Shown: positions 26,501 to 40,958 of the stretch, in pieces
Layout of the letters: every line of letters begins with the position of its first letter
Numbering within the stretch: position 1 is the first letter of the stretch
Origin: Mansonella perstans
Taxonomy: Eukaryota; Nematoda; Chromadorea; Rhabditida; Onchocercidae
Length of the DNA stretch: 64,000 nucleotides
Direction of reading: 5' to 3'
Assembly (NCBI GenBank): GCA_037074765.1
Contig: JBAMDO010000033.1
Coordinates: 1 to 64,000 of the forward strand
Position numbers and translations under genes: made by a program
The notes under the pieces: model-generated
Seen by the model: only the letters and a program-made list of their open reading frames with translations
Told to the model about the DNA's origin: nothing
The model's database searches: none

Positions 26501-29500
26501 CCTTAAATACTACCAAGAATTTTTGCTTTGAAGAAACTTAACCATAATGGGAACTCTTATATACTGGAGATTTTGTTTGGAAAATTTTGCTCAGAATTAC
26601 TTTACATTTCACTACTTAAAATTCAGAACTCAGAGATTCAGTAGATCTAGAACTTATCTAATCCTTATTATTTTATCACTTATTAAACGGTGATTCGATA
26701 TATATAATCAATTAAATAAAGTAACCTTGGAATGGTAAGATCGATAACACGCAAATCATGTTTCATAAGTAATGCAATAGCAGAGGGTTGCTGTGGTACA
26801 TTGCTATAAGGTGAAGTATTTAAAGATGCAAAAGTTATCAAGGGGTGATCCAATTCCAGGACTGTAATCGATTTTGATGCTTTCATTATGGTCAAACAGG
26901 GTAATACATCTTCTTCCTGCGATATGCCTGAAATTTTAGAATTCTTAATCCATTGAATGCAAGTTCCAGATACATTTCATGAAAGGTACTAAAAATTTAT
27001 GTTTTTCAATAAAATACTGACCGCCACTAAAAATAATTAATTGTTCGCCATCTGCTGAATGCCTCCAGTCAATCTAAAATTTGCAAATAAGTTGAATCAT
27101 TACAAACTGAAAAAAAGAGAGTGAGGAGTTTAATTAGTCTTATCTCAAAAATTCAAAGCAACGTTTGCTTCCCCAATTCTACATCCATAAAAATTTATGT
27201 AATGACAAACCTGATTAATAGAATTACATTTTTGCCCATGTGGCTGCAATCTTTGTGTATATTCCCCCTTTCGGATATTCCAAACCAACAAAGAACCATC
27301 TTCAGTACCACACATAAACTGTCGACCATCATGATGCCATGCAATGCAACAAACCGGATGGTCAGATATAAACCTCTCTGCCTAGAATAGTTTTTAGTTG
27401 ATAAAGAATAATGAAATTCTTTCCAATGCTAATCAAAAATATCGACAATTCAATAAAAATCAATTTTCGAAACAGCCGTATACTTCTTTTGTTTGAAGAT
27501 TCCATAATACAATACTTCCTTTTTCGTACAGAAGTAATAATCTAGAAAGGTCAGTGGGGCATGTAGATACAGATTTTACACTACCAGGATGAGTACGAAC
27601 ACTCCTGAAATATAACAGAATGAAAATCATTAATTTAAATGGAAATGAAACTGTAAAGTCAAAAGAATGTTGTTCAGTTTTTGATATGACTAATTAAAAA
27701 TGTGTTCGCATAACTGAATATATTCCTACGAAGCTACAAAATAAAAATTTGAATACTCTAATTAAAATTTGACAAATAATGTAGAAATCATTCTACTGCA
27801 AAAGGATTGCCGTTGTAATGGATATTTTTCTTTATTACTTCTTTTTCATTAATTAAAAATGAAACAAACTGTAGCAGCACTTTATAATAATATGGAAAAG
27901 TAATAATGATATTTGTTTTGATTCAGAAGATTCAAACAACATTGAATACACTTATGAAAGAAAGCAGTCACTGGCAGAGAGAGTCATTTAATATTCAATC
28001 GTAATTTGATTTAACCAAAGTTTATACTAATCAAATTCGAACTAATCGTTTTTTCATGCCCTATTGCTTATTTTAAAATGCATTGAAAAATTCCAACATT
28101 TTGAGTTATGTATAAAAATTAACAAAAAAGAAACTGTTTTTTTTTTCAAAAATAGAATAAGAAATAAATGGAACATTCTAATTCAAAAATGATTAAATTA
28201 TATGCTTAAAAAAAGATACTTGTAATAAACTTACAAATCAATAGCTTTGTTCCAGTTGATAACGTAATTGGATAAAGTAAATGTTGCTATACTAACAAAA
28301 TATACATTACCACGTTCGGTCCCCAAATATAACCATTTACTTTGAAAGGAATGGCTAATACAAGTAACCTGCTCCTTCGTTAACTGTATACTGTATAATA
28401 GTCCAGGTACCTGAATAAACCACTGATAAAATAATACAATATCAAACTCGAATATTGAAAAAACCTATTTTCTTAAGTGAATTCAAATTTTTCAGTTGAT
28501 TCAAATTGTTACCATCCCTTCAATTTTTCAAATATAAAATAAAAACTTAATAAAAGTTTTTCAATTTTTCGTTCTACTTTAATTACAAACTTCTTTGTTA
28601 ATATTTTAAAGAATCCTTACAAAGAAAAAATGGTCTCTTTACCTTTTGTCGAAGATTCCACAAATGTATTAGATCATCACATGCAGTAATTAAGGCTCCC
28701 TGAAAACAATGACTGATTTTGCTTTTGTTATTACTTTTTTAAAAATTTCTCTTTTTTTTCCTCCAATTTTTTCGATTTCTACTTTCACATATTTTTCATT
28801 TTCATTCTATAACTTATCTTGTTTATTTAATCAAATAAAAAATTACTGTTGTGATTTTTCCTTTGAAATTTATTGTAATTTCGCACATATTAACAGATAA
28901 ATAAATGCAAAAAAAGACACGTTGAATTCATTTTGAGTGAAAAAAAGTCACTGAATGTAAAAAAAAAATATTCCGTTTTTATGCTTTTTTTTGTTTTGTT
29001 TTTTTTTTAATATGTCTTTTCTATCAATCGTAGTTATTTCACATGTTTTCTGAAAAATAACTGCTTCATGCTTTATTAAAATTTTGAAATGATCAGAAAT
29101 GAAATGACCAACTGTGATTTTTCACAGGTTATATCAATGTTTGCAAAAACAAACTTAAGCTCCGCTAATGATAATCCTTTCAATTATCCCTCTTGCTTCA
29201 TTAATTTATAATAAACACCTGGAAGAAAATTCTTAAAGGGTTAGTTTTTGAAATGTGACAACAAAAAAGTTTTTCTTACGAAATCTAGAAAATTTACCAT
29301 TCAAAATGTCATCTGGGAAAAAAATTTCGAAATTAACAAATAGCTACTAAAGGAATTTAAATCTGATAAAGCATTCTAATGCTCCCACAGTTTGCTTATC
29401 AAGAATTTTAAATTAAAAATAACAAGGAAGAATGACAAAATATACCTCATTCACCAAGAATTGTAAATGAAGCACAGCAGCATCTGATTCATGTTTCAAA

Positions 29501-30498
29501 CAATAATCCACCCCAATATCGCCGATCACTCTAACTAGTCCATGTCCCGTACCTATGGCTAGCAATCGTTGCACGGTATCATAGGCCATACATCGTGGAT
29601 CGTCTGGAAATCCATGCCTTACGATCTGAAAAATATTCCCAAAAAAATTGCTTTTAAGTATTTATGATGATTTCAATCAAATATTTTAGAAATTTTCAAA
29701 TCTAATAAATAGTCTATTGCAAAAATTTATAGATTTGCCAAGCACTATTTCAATTATTAATGTCCGCTTCTTTTTCTTTGCACTTTAGTCAACAGTATAC
29801 TTTTGAAATTTGATTTAATTAATAACAGTAAATATTCCAGGAAAGCGTTTTCTTGTGAGTAAAAATATTTTTAACATTTTTTCTCTTTGACACTGCAAAA
29901 TTTGTTAAATCATCCAACTTACACTGAAATGATTGGGTAAACATTTATCTTTATCTAGTATTGATGTTATTGAATAATTCTAAAATTTAATTTAAACATA
30001 AAAATAATTTAATCAAATAAATTCTAGAAGTAAAAAAAGAAATGTCATTTGAAAATATCTCAGAATTTCCATAAATTATTTAATTATACGAACTGCTATT
30101 ATTGAATGAAGAGAAAATGACAAATTATTTTTATTTGAATTTTAAAATATATGATTATAGCATAGCAAATAATAAAAGTACTCCAAATTACATCTTTTAA
30201 TCCATAAATCAATTAATCAAATAAATAACTTATCATTTCAAGTAATAATGATAATAATGATAATAATAATAATAAATGATAAATGATTGCTTTCCTCAAT
30301 GATTTTCAAAATAAAAATTATCATTGTTCCCATAAGGGATACTTTTAGCAAATAGAGAAAGATTTATCGTTAAACATCACTTACTCTTGTCAAGCAAACA
30401 TCTTCTGCAGTTATCTTTTCTTCCAATTCCATTTCCGATTTGTGCAAATTTCTGAAACCGTCGAATGCTGATGCTAAACATTTCTTTGCACGATCCAT
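17550..30498 (-). CDS. tom-1: Tomosyn (syntaxin-binding protein 5 family)
   Basis: Exons in coding order: 30498-30385, 29625-29446, 28699-28643, 28410-28235, 27604-27484, 27381-27211, 27073-27022, 26927-26726, 26423-26276, 26194-26127, 25849-25612, 25414-25208, 25136-25040, 24862-24726, one linker exon (23967-23382 or 22642-22477), then 20734-20621, 20481-20384, 20157-20038, 19864-19769, 19434-19295, 19014-18951, 18567-18402, 18290-18154, 17687-17550. Every phase closes: 1208 aa with the long linker exon or 1068 aa with the short one; mammalian tomosyn is about 1150 aa. Seen: an N-terminal WD40/Lgl-type double propeller (VRHGFP, LAIGTGHG, FQSKWLYLGTERGNV, IIFSGG, TGHEDGSIKFW), linker, second propeller (LWVGTSSSTC), and a C-terminal R-SNARE motif with the central Arg (ATERLKENA) ending KYEKKKWYNF. 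Known role of the family: soluble inhibitor of vesicle priming that pairs with syntaxin/SNAP-25 in place of synaptobrevin. Confidence 0.95.
22477..22642 (-). other. tom-1: Tomosyn linker exon, short alternative
   Basis: This 166-nt segment is open in one frame, bounded by an acceptor (TTACGGTAG) and a GGTACT donor, entering in phase 0 and leaving in phase 1. It encodes 55 residues rich in Arg, Pro and Ser (for example STRRPQLLKSYSAVDSGYE). It lies in the hypervariable linker between the two propellers, the known site of isoform variation in mammalian tomosyns. Its phases equal those of the longer linker exon, so the two can replace one another but cannot both be joined in frame. Confidence 0.7.
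23382..23967 (-). other. tom-1: Tomosyn linker exon, long alternative
   Basis: This 586-nt open segment lies between an ATTTTCAG acceptor and a strong GGTAAGG donor, in phase 0 and out phase 1, encoding 195 residues. It begins SFIVQSQQHETSATNVSV, carries a Cys-rich patch (CPCDVSAKCATPKVDKC), a basic stretch and a Ser-rich end (SSNEYFRSVSRSKETL). I do not recognise the Cys patch from other tomosyns. Because introns here average far lower coding density, an open frame of this length with two good splice sites is unlikely to be chance. Confidence 0.7.
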
Positions 30499-31484
30499 CC
30501 TTCTTCACTTTCCACTCTTTTTTTTTTTCTTTTTGTACTGCTACTTGCTATTACAATAATTTAATTGATTTATTGTTACAGCAAAATTTGATCAAAAAAA
30601 AATTGATGAAATTTTGAAAAATTTGACGTGTAATGCAACAGATAATAGCCGAAGATAGAATTGTTGTTTCATCGATATTTAATTATTTTAGTTTCAAATC
30701 CAAATATGAATGCAATTAAAAGCCTTCAAATTTCTTCATTTTAAATTATACCTGAAAAAAAAAAAAAAAAAAAACATGCTAAAATTTTACATTTAAATTA
30801 AACGATCAATTAAATAAAATACGCTTATTGTTGATACATATGGATAAATGTAAGATGTTCATTTTTTGATTGATAAAAATTTCATAAAAATATTACAATA
30901 TTTTTTCAATATTATAGAAATAATTTATTTCTTCTTTCATATAACAAATTTTAATATTATATAATGATATCATATTAAATGCAAAATTTAGTTGCCAATT
31001 AATTTTATATGTAATTTAACTGCCTAATATTTATTTTATATGTGCCTTAATTGTCCATTTATTTGTTACTTACCAATTGCTTTTCTTTTTTTTTTTTTTT
31101 TTGTTTTTTTCATTTTTATTGATTTTGAAATAATATCTTATGTTAGATGTATTTTTTCAAATTACTTATTTATTACAATTATATTATTGGATTAAAATAT
31201 AACATAAATAAATAATAACAATGACCTTTTTGAAATCACATTTCATTTTCTCTCATAAACAAATCAAATTAGCCAATTTTTTTAATTGCTCAAAATAACA
31301 AAAACAATAAAATAAAAGTAACAACTAAAAAATGTTAAGTCTGCATTAACGAACTTATTATCAATTTTGAAAATAAGATTGAAAAAGCACCAAGTGTGAA
31401 GCCGAAAAGCCTAACGTACGTGGGGTATGTGGCGGTTTGTTTGTCTATGTCTGTTTTTATTTTTGTCTCTTTGTCTATCTTCTG

Positions 31485-31715
31485 CGCATGTGTGTGTGTG
31501 TGTGTGTGTCTGTTTGTGTGCATGTATGCTTCTCCATCTATGTGTGCATATGTCTATCTATATCTATATATATATATATATATATACATGTGTACGTTTC
31601 TTTGCCTGTCTCTGCATACGTGTACGTACGCGTATGTGTGCCGTGTGTATCTTTATATGTATGTATATGTATGTATACGTGTGCGTATGCGTGTGCGTAT
31701 GCGTGTGTGTATGTG
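31485..31715. repeat. (TG)n / (TATG)n microsatellite block
   Basis: GT-rich alternating purine-pyrimidine DNA: TG runs, a TA run at about 31561-31585 and TATG/TGCG variants. It is the T/G-strand partner of the C/A block 200 bp further on. Confidence 0.85.
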
Positions 31716-31929
31716 ATAGTTTCAGGAATAATTGATAGAATCGATTGAAAGAAATGGGAAATTCTGTTGCGGAATGTAAAATGATTATTGGTTCAGTTAA
31801 ATGGATTTCTTTTTGCTTCATTTCATTTATCTCTTTTTGTTAGGATTATATTAAAATGAAAAAAGATGGCTCAATGAGTGCAACACACTCTTCTCTCATT
31901 CCATACTAAAATACTTCTATTATTATTCA

Positions 31930-32210
31930 TACACACACACACACACATATATATGCATAAATATACCACACACACACACACACACACACATACACACATA
32001 CATACATACATACATACACACATACATACATACATAATACATGCACACATACATATACACACATACATACATACATACATACATAACACACATATATACA
32101 CCCATACATACATACATACATGCATACATACATACATACATACACATACATGCACATGATACATGTATGTATGCATATATATATGTATATACATATATGC
32201 ATACATATAA
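31930..32210. repeat. (CA)n / (CATA)n microsatellite block
   Basis: CA runs (31930-31945, 31968-31990) followed by long CATA tetranucleotide arrays with TGCATA variants. Its sequence type is the complement of the preceding TG block. Confidence 0.85.
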
Positions 32211-33193
32211 GCATTCAGTTCTAAAGTGAAAAATAATTTCACAAAAATTTTTCAATTTTTTTTCTCACTAAAATATTTAGTATAAAAATTTAATTTTCAG
32301 AGTTTTATTTTTTTATTTTTTCAAAGCTTAAAGTTTTTCATCTTTTCGCTTTTTTGTTTAATTAATTTTAAAATGTAATTAGCGAAATAATATAATTCCT
32401 TCCAATTTGATTGATAAGAAAAGATAAGAGGTAATCAATATAAATGTATTCTCATGTGATTTTCATTTCCATTTTAATACTGATAAAATAAACACTGTGA
32501 CGTCAATTGGTTATTTTGATGAATGAAAACTAGTAGAATAGAATAGAAGTAAAATTGAGAGTTGAAAGAAATACTGCTATTATCATTATGATTATTGTAA
32601 TATCTTCCGGAAATAATTTATAACAGAATTTATTGGTAAAAAATAATTTTGTAAGCGGAAATTCCGGAATTTATCGGATAGGTAGCTAGTGGAGAAAAAA
32701 AAAAAACAAGTATTTTCCGATAAGCAATTACTAAATATATCGATTGAAATTAGCAAAAATTTTACACAATATTTTCCGGTAAATTGTAAAAACCTAAAAA
32801 CGATGAATGTATCATTACTACTTTTGCTATTTGACTAATTTTATAAGTTACTAAGTTACAAAGTGGATAATGATGGGTAAAAAATGTTAAATGTTAGAAA
32901 AATGACATATATTGCAGGTGTTCTCTATCCTGGATACAGGTGTATGTTCCAGAAAACATACATCTCTCCATATATCATATATCCTGAATACAAGTGCATA
33001 TTCACTGCATACAGAGATGTGATAGATGAATTCAATGAATAAAGTTTTAAAATCACATCAATCATTAATTAGATAAAATATGAATCATTCTTACATTCAT
33101 TTCAATTGCTGCTAAAAATTTTTTTGTTACTTCTCTTAACAAATAAATTAATAAATAAAATAATTATTTAAATTTTGAACAACTTAATAATAA

Positions 33194-33255
33194 TGATGAT
33201 GACAATGATGATAATGATGATAATGGTGATTGAGATGATGATAATGATGATGGTG
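33194..33255. repeat. (GAT/GATAAT)n trinucleotide repeat
   Basis: Degenerate GATGAT, GATAAT and GACAAT units. A second similar array occurs at 33465-33539, ending in seven consecutive GAT/ATG units. Confidence 0.7.
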
Positions 33256-34930
33256 TAAAAAGAAACAAGAATTTCATTTGACCACGTGAAATACGGTTGT
33301 TTTTACTTCAGACCAACTGTATCACTCCAAATTTCTAAAATGAAATCATTTTATCCATTCATTATTTTCATTAATAAATCATTGTTATAAATAACTATGA
33401 AAGAAAGCGAGAAAAATCGATCAAATACGTAATGTGATATAATTTCTCGTCCTAAATATTATGAATGATGATGATTGATCATGAAAATGATGATAATAAT
33501 GACGATGACGTTGTTGATGATGATGATGATGATGATGTCACATTTTCTTCAATATTATCAATCATGTAAAATAAGCAATGTTTATTTGATAAATATCAAT
33601 ATATTCGGAATGATAATAACAATAATACCGTATAAAAGATAATTTTTTACTCGTTTTTTGCATAAAATATGAAAATTTATTTTCTGTTGCTATTGAAAAA
33701 AAAAAAAAAAAAAAAAACTTTATGAAATGAATTGTTACAGATATTTTAACAATCATACAAAAAGAGCCAAAAAAAATTGTTTGTACATTCTATATATTAT
33801 TTATGTGTGAAAAGAAAAGAAAATTACAGTGTGTTATATGGTATTAATTTTTTTTAAAAAAATTATATATTCAATTGATAAATAAATAAATTTTTGTTTG
33901 TTTTGTTGAAATGAAACAATGTTGTAAAAATGTTTTCCTTTTTTTTTAAAATTAAAATTTTTAATTTTTGATTTTTCGTAAAAAGAATTTTACTTTCTAT
34001 CTTGTTAAATTTTATCATCATCTAATCTTTAGATTTAATTGTTAATTAATTTACAAAGATTTGCCTTATCATTTCTTACTTCATCTATCTATTACATTTT
34101 ACTACACTTGCTATAACTACATGCAGTTTTTTTAGCAAAACTTTTAACAAAGATTTATGAATATTTTGTTTGATTGGCTTAATAAATTTTGTGATGTACA
34201 ACACGCAAATCACAAACCCACACATACGTAACAAATCCACGCATTTCAAATGTTCAAAAGGACTGATATTACTGGCTTTTTTAAGTTTTTAACAATCATT
34301 TGAAAAGTTTAAATTGTTGAGTAAAAATTTTTGAAATACCAAAAATGAAAGAAACAAAAAACTTAACAAGTTTTTTTTTTTTTTTTTTTTTCTATTCTGA
34401 AAGCAGTTTTTGTGAAAAGAATAGAATTGAAATTTCAAAAAAGCTTGGAAAATTTTACTGAACATAGTAAAATGATGGTAAAATTATCAAATGCACAACA
34501 GTGGAACTGGAATTAATTATTAACAGAAATAAAAATCAAATTTCATAGATAATTCATATTTTTTTCCATACGCTGTAGAAAATAAGAAAAAAAAAGTAAT
34601 AATTAAACAAATAAACATTACATACAAATTCAATTATAATATAATTTATATTCAATAAGAAAAAGAAAGAAAAATTTCACTGAAATCTTTTATGACATTT
34701 TTTTTTTTGGTCAATCAAATGAATAAGCTAAAATTGAAAACTTTGCAAACTGCACTGCATTCGATTCCATAACACTGCGAAATTTGTTTCATAATTACTA
34801 ACTAAGCTGTGACAATGTGATACTGGTTGGCTTTCAAATTGAGGAAAAAAACTTGATTGAATTTTAAATTGCGCGACTAACATAAATTAATATTAATATT
34901 TGATTACTGATTAATACCAATAATATTTCA

Positions 34931-35018
34931 TACCTACCTCATACCTCACCTACCTCATACCTACCTCATATCTCACCTACCTCATACCTACCTCATATCT
35001 CACCTACCTTATACCTCA
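34931..35018 (+). repeat. 27-bp higher-order repeat of CTACCTCA units
   Basis: The word CTACCTCA occurs at 34934, 34950, 34961, 34977 and 34988, spaced 16, 11, 16, 11, i.e. a 27-bp composite period with alternating TACCTCA/TATCTCA spacers. Partial TACCTCA copies flank it at 34942 and 35012. It is a minisatellite in non-coding DNA; the possible meaning of the word is discussed in the findings. Confidence 0.85.
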
Positions 35019-37857
35019 GATGAATAATAAGATAAAAGAGGGTAAAAAAAAAACAGTTATTTTTGCATTCCATTCCAATGATTGTTTCATAAGAAAATAA
35101 ATTTCAGGAAGGAAAAGTGCAAAATACAAAAAAAAAGAGAGAAAAAGAAAAAAAGAAAAAAAAGGAAACAATTATTAACAAATTGCTATCTATCGCTTTT
35201 AAAAATCTATCAGAATGTTGTAAATTAGATTTTCCTACTGTAATTTTCTTCAGAATTTCAAATTAAACGACCTATTATTAATTCGTAAATTTTACAGTAG
35301 GCACGTTTTCATAACAAATCTTATTTCTTTACAATAATTTTTTAAAATTTTGAATTGAAAAATAATTTTATTTTCATTTAATGCAATTTAGTAATTGTTA
35401 ATTTCAAAAAAAAATTGGCAAAAATTAGCCTGTGGAAATATCATTAGCATTAACTTTTATTTATGATTAATAAAAATTAATTTTATCGTATAATATAGAA
35501 TTAAAACTTTTTTTGTCAAATTTACTTTCAATGAAAAAAGTAAAAATTAATAAAAAGTAATGAAGATGCTAATGATTAATTTGCAATTATAATTAAGTAT
35601 CTGAATTGTAAATTGGATATAATAAAATAATAATAGTAATAGTAGCAATGTTAATAATAATAATAATATTAATATAATAGTGACAGCGAGTATAAAATAA
35701 TAAACAAATTTTAAAAAGAATCAGCAGATTTTAAAAATGTTAAAATTTAAATAATTAAAAGAAAGAGAAATCGTTAACTGAAGCGATATATTGAAAGAAT
35801 AGAAATGTTTTTATTTTTCTTTTTTTTTTTTTTGAAAAGTACTATATGAGAAAATACTGTATGAGAAAGTACTGTACATCGTAATTAGAAGGAAAAAAAG
35901 AAAATGATAATAGTTATCTTTGAACTGTAAATATGAAAATGAAGAAAGATTTTAGATACTGTAGTAAGTTTTATTTTCCGGAAAAAATAACCTTTCAAAA
36001 GTGAGGAAAAATAAATTTATAAAACTAAAAACAAAATTTAGCAAATAAGAAGGAATAAAAAAAAAAAATATTTTTGTTTTTTTTCTTTTTTTCTCCTTTA
36101 TTACATTACCAATTTGTTTCAGTGAAAAGTACAAATAGTATGTCAAAAAAAATGGCCATACATTTTGTTTTTTCTTTCCATTTTCAAGATGAATAAATTT
36201 GGTGGATTCAAGTCAAAGAATTAGCATTATTAGAAGAAAGGAAATGCATTGAAAGAATAAGGCTAAAGAATTTGCTTTTGAGAATAGCCAAAAAAAAAAA
36301 GTTGAAGCTAAATGGCAGCAGTTTAATTGAGAGAACAAAATGAATTTTAAAAAACAAATAAAAAGCCAGCAAATAAAAAACAAAGGCAAATGGAATTGGC
36401 AAATACTTTGAAAATAAACACACTCAGCTTAATTCAATTCATAAATTCATTGCAAACAATTTTTGCATTTAAATTTGCATATTTTGGGCTATCAAATGTT
36501 TGAAATAAAAAGAAAATTCATTAAATTCATTTTCAATTTCAATTTAAATCAACCATTCCTTTTTTTCTTTTCCCCAACTTAGTTTAATCTGTATATATAT
36601 ATATATGCATATATGTACCATCATCATACAGTTATCATCACATCTATTACTAGTATTTTAAACATAATATTGTTGGTCGCTATCGTGATTAGCATTTAAT
36701 TACTTCTATGATATGCTTAATTATAAATTCATTGAATAAATGTAAGTACTTTTTTTGTACCTTTAAAAAAAAAACAGAAAAAATTTTATTATACTTGTTC
36801 ATTTATTTATTTACGTATTATTCCTTTAAATATGCTTAACTCTTTTAGTATTTGGTTTTTTATTTATTTTTCGTTTATTTATTTTTGTTTATTTGTTGTT
36901 TAATTGAGTTTGTTTATTTGATTTTACTTATTTATTGTTTATTTGTTATTCATTTGATTTTATTCATTTGTTGTTTATTTGATTTTGTTTATCTGTTGTT
37001 TTACACATTCATTATTTTATTTCTGTTATTTTTGCAAAAAATCTTTTTTTCAAATCACTATATATATTTCATTTATAATTTACACATTAGGATACTAATA
37101 ATTTGAAATGAAAAAAATTATTATAACGCTAATGTTAATTAATTAATTAACTGGCTAATTGAATTAATTATTAAAAGAAAAGGAAAAAAAAATTGTGCAA
37201 AAAAAAAATGTAATGAATGAAGGAAGAAAATTATGGATATTGGAAATTATAGTTACATATACCCACTGATAATCATTGATGATATCTTTCAATGATAAAC
37301 CAAAAGTTAATTTCACTAACAATGAAGCATTATCGGTGAATTAATTAATTAGCTATGTAAATTGATTATTAACAAAATCATGCGACCAATAATCAATTGA
37401 TAGATATTATAAGTAAATAGAGCTAAGTTAATTTAAACTCGAAAAGAAAAGTGACGCAACATCATTTCACATGACATTAATGTCAATGATTTGACACTCG
37501 TCAACTAATTCATGGGATCTTTCCATCCTTCTCAGCGACTACATTCGACATTTTCAGTCTTAGAATATTGTTTATTCCACAATAATTTATTATTCACTTC
37601 AAAAATTTATACTGATAAATAAGTTCCATAACAATCTCTTCAAAGCTTTAAACTATAACGAATAAAAAAAAAAAGTGATAGCAAACTATAAAAGTTGAAG
37701 GTTGAAAAAATTTTTAATTTTTAAATCCTAAATAACACAACAACAAATTCACACGAAAGAAATAACATTATGAATAAAAATGGAAAAACATTTTGCTTTC
37801 TATCTTTTCCAAAATGCATATATCTTCAGAAATAATAGAAAAACATCATTATTTTTT

Positions 37858-37949
37858 AGCCAATATATCTTAGCCTAACATCTACATAAACGATATATAT
37901 GCATAAAAGATAAATAGCCAATATATCTTAGCCTAATATTTACATAAAC
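37858..37949. repeat. 34-bp direct repeat, 58 bp apart
   Basis: AGCCAATATATCTTAGCCTA followed by A(C/T)AT(C/T)TACATAAAC occurs at 37858-37891 and 37916-37949 with three differences. It looks like a recent local duplication. Confidence 0.75.
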
Positions 37950-38592
37950 ATTAAAAGGATTAATAAATAAACAAAAAGTATTTGTTCAAATTTTCATTTT
38001 AACTTTTTTTTTTTTTTTTTTTTTTGAATTTGCTATTAAATTTGATGGATAGCTTCAACGAAAATTATTTATATTAGTTGAAAATTTTTTTTCATAGAAA
38101 AAAAATTTTTCAAATTTATCAAATTCTTTTGCTTACTTTCTCTCATTGGTAATAAAATTGAAATTTATTAACATAATAATAATAAAATAAATAAGAAAAG
38201 AAATGTAATTATCATTGATTATAATGATAATGAACAGTTTATTATTAACAAATATATTTAATGAAAATAGTGAAAATGATTCAATGAAAATACTTCAATA
38301 ATTTTTATTAATTCTCTCTCTTGCGCTCTTTCTCTCTCCCTCTCTCTCTCTCTGTTCCATCTTTTATTCCTTTTTTTTTCTTTTTTTTTTTTTTTTTTTT
38401 TTTCAGTACTTGAATTGTGTGTATTTTACATCCAGATGGACTATTTTGGAAATATAATCCATCGAGCAAACAAATATCTTTTCATAAAGTAAAAAAAAAA
38501 AAAGAAAGAAAAGAGAGCATTTGAAAAAATCTAACAATTTCCTTTTTCATCAGCATTTCACTAACGGAGTTAATTGTATTTTAAATTTTAAA

Positions 38593-38623
<31 letters not shown>

Positions 38624-40919
38624 CATTTTTTAAATTTAATAAACAATTCTTTCTCATATATAATTTTATTATTAACTGATAAATGTTGATTATAAAAATT
38701 CTTAATAATAATATTAATAAATATTTAATTGGATTAATGTAAAAATATCAATGCAAAATGTATAATTGTTGTTGTTTGCGTAACATTCTTTTAGAAATTA
38801 TCATTTTAAGTATTCTTTTTTTAATCAGGTTATTTGATTTTAAATTAAATTTTAATATTTAATGTATCCATTATTATCTGTTATCATACCTCTTCATCAT
38901 TTTGCAACGACTATTGCAGCCAAAATTTTCTAAAATATTTAATCAAATACCAAAAATATCTTGACAAATTCAATAAACATTAAAATATCATCTTAAATAT
39001 GTAATAGTACATTTGCAATCAATTATCGATAATATACTGCGATCAATTACCGATAATGCATTATGCAAAGAAGCAAATTACATAACAAAATTATCATTTG
39101 AATTTTTCAAAATGCATAATCAAATAAACAAAATATCTCTTCATAAAAAAAAAAAATAATAATAATAAAAGAATTCTCTCAGCTGTTGAAATGCAGTAAA
39201 ATATAATGAAATCTCGAAAATTGCATAGACTTCAATTTTATCGTTACTCATTTTGCTGTGAATTAAACCGTAAAATTAATTAAAAATGTATTTGTTACAA
39301 AAAAAAAAAAAAAAAAAAAAAAAAAAACAGCTAGTTTTCAAGTAAATAATTTATGATATATATATAATATGCAAAAAATGATGGAACAGATAACCGTAAA
39401 CATATCTCTTGTAACCACTAACAATGGAAACAGTCGAACTTACTCAATAACCAGTAATTACCACTAATTACCGTTTATCGAACAAACTTTCATCCAATTG
39501 CTCGCCGTAGCTCCTGAAAAATGGATTTTTTAATATTTATTTTTTAATAGGCAATTTTTAATATATATATATATTTATTTGTGATATATATTTATATATG
39601 TGATATATAATTATATTCATTTCTGTAAACATGTGTTTTTTATGAGAAATGATGTGAAAAATGTTAAAAGAATGGGAGTTAAAAATTTTTTTTAAGTAAC
39701 AAATGAGAGAGATTTGTTCGCAAGATAAATTGGATCATTTTTCTTTTGGTTCCATTTTTTAATATTAATATTAAAAAATATTCTGTAACTAAGTACGAAA
39801 ATAATTTTAATTAAAATTTAACACTAAGATATAATTTGTCACTTCTTTGCTTTTGCATCAGCAAATAAATATCAGTCATTCACATTTTGTGATTTTTCCA
39901 TCCAGTTTGCAAAGAAAGTTTTCCACATTGCTTCAATGGCATTAATTATTCGTTGGATAATTTTAGGTTAAAGCATACATTTCAGATCTTCAAATGACTA
40001 GCTTTTGCTAATGGCATTTCATTTAATTTCATGTCAATCAGAAGAACAGTTCATTAGGCTCAGCCATTGATGAAATTTGTACAAAGAAAAAAAAAAAATT
40101 CATTTTTATGCCAATTCACAAGTACTCATTCATTCTTACCATAAAATGATTGATGGAAAAAATTTATCGATTGAAATTTGAACTTTCAATTTTACAATTT
40201 TTTTTTTCTAATAAAATTTTTACAATTATTGTAAAAAATTTACTATTTCTATTTGTTGCTAATTTTACTATTATAGTTGTTTTCTTTTTCATAAATTTGC
40301 TAAATTTTTTTTTTCTTTTTTTTGGACTTTAATTTATTGAAGCATCAAATAGTGTCGAAGGTAAACGAAGTGCTTAAAACTTTTTCTCAACTTTAGCTAA
40401 GATTAAATTAAAATATGGTAGTAAAAGTAATGAAATTGATTAGATATAATTTATTTACTTATTTACTTACTTATTGCTATTGCACTTTTTCGATTTTCCT
40501 ACTTTAATTATTAAATTATGCTCGCAGACTACGAATAAATGAAACATTTTTGAAGTAAGTTTAAGCAAATGAATGCAATTGAATTTAAATGAGATTTTTG
40601 TCAAATTTTTGCAATGAATTCGCCGAAAATGAATTGCTTACTTAAAGAAATTATTTCAAAAAAAAAAAAAAAGTAACGAAGAAAAACGCTTTGTCTGTGA
40701 GGAAATTTTTGTCTTTGAAACAAAATTATTTGATAAAATGTATTTAGGAAAAGAAATCAGAAAAAAAAAAAAAAGGGAAAGTGTATTTAAGAAAAGAAAT
40801 TAAAAAGGAGGAAAAACAAAGAAAGAAAGAAAGGAATGAAATTGAAAAGAACAAAAATATTTCAAACAAATCTGCACTTAATTTCAATTGAAAATGTCAA
40901 ACGTGCAAAGAAAGTATTA

Positions 40920-40958
<39 letters not shown>

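Noticed and set aside
31396..32255. Several overlapping open frames of 85-123 codons on both strands
   Set aside because: They are translations of TG/CA microsatellites (runs of Cys/Val or His/Thr) and not genes.
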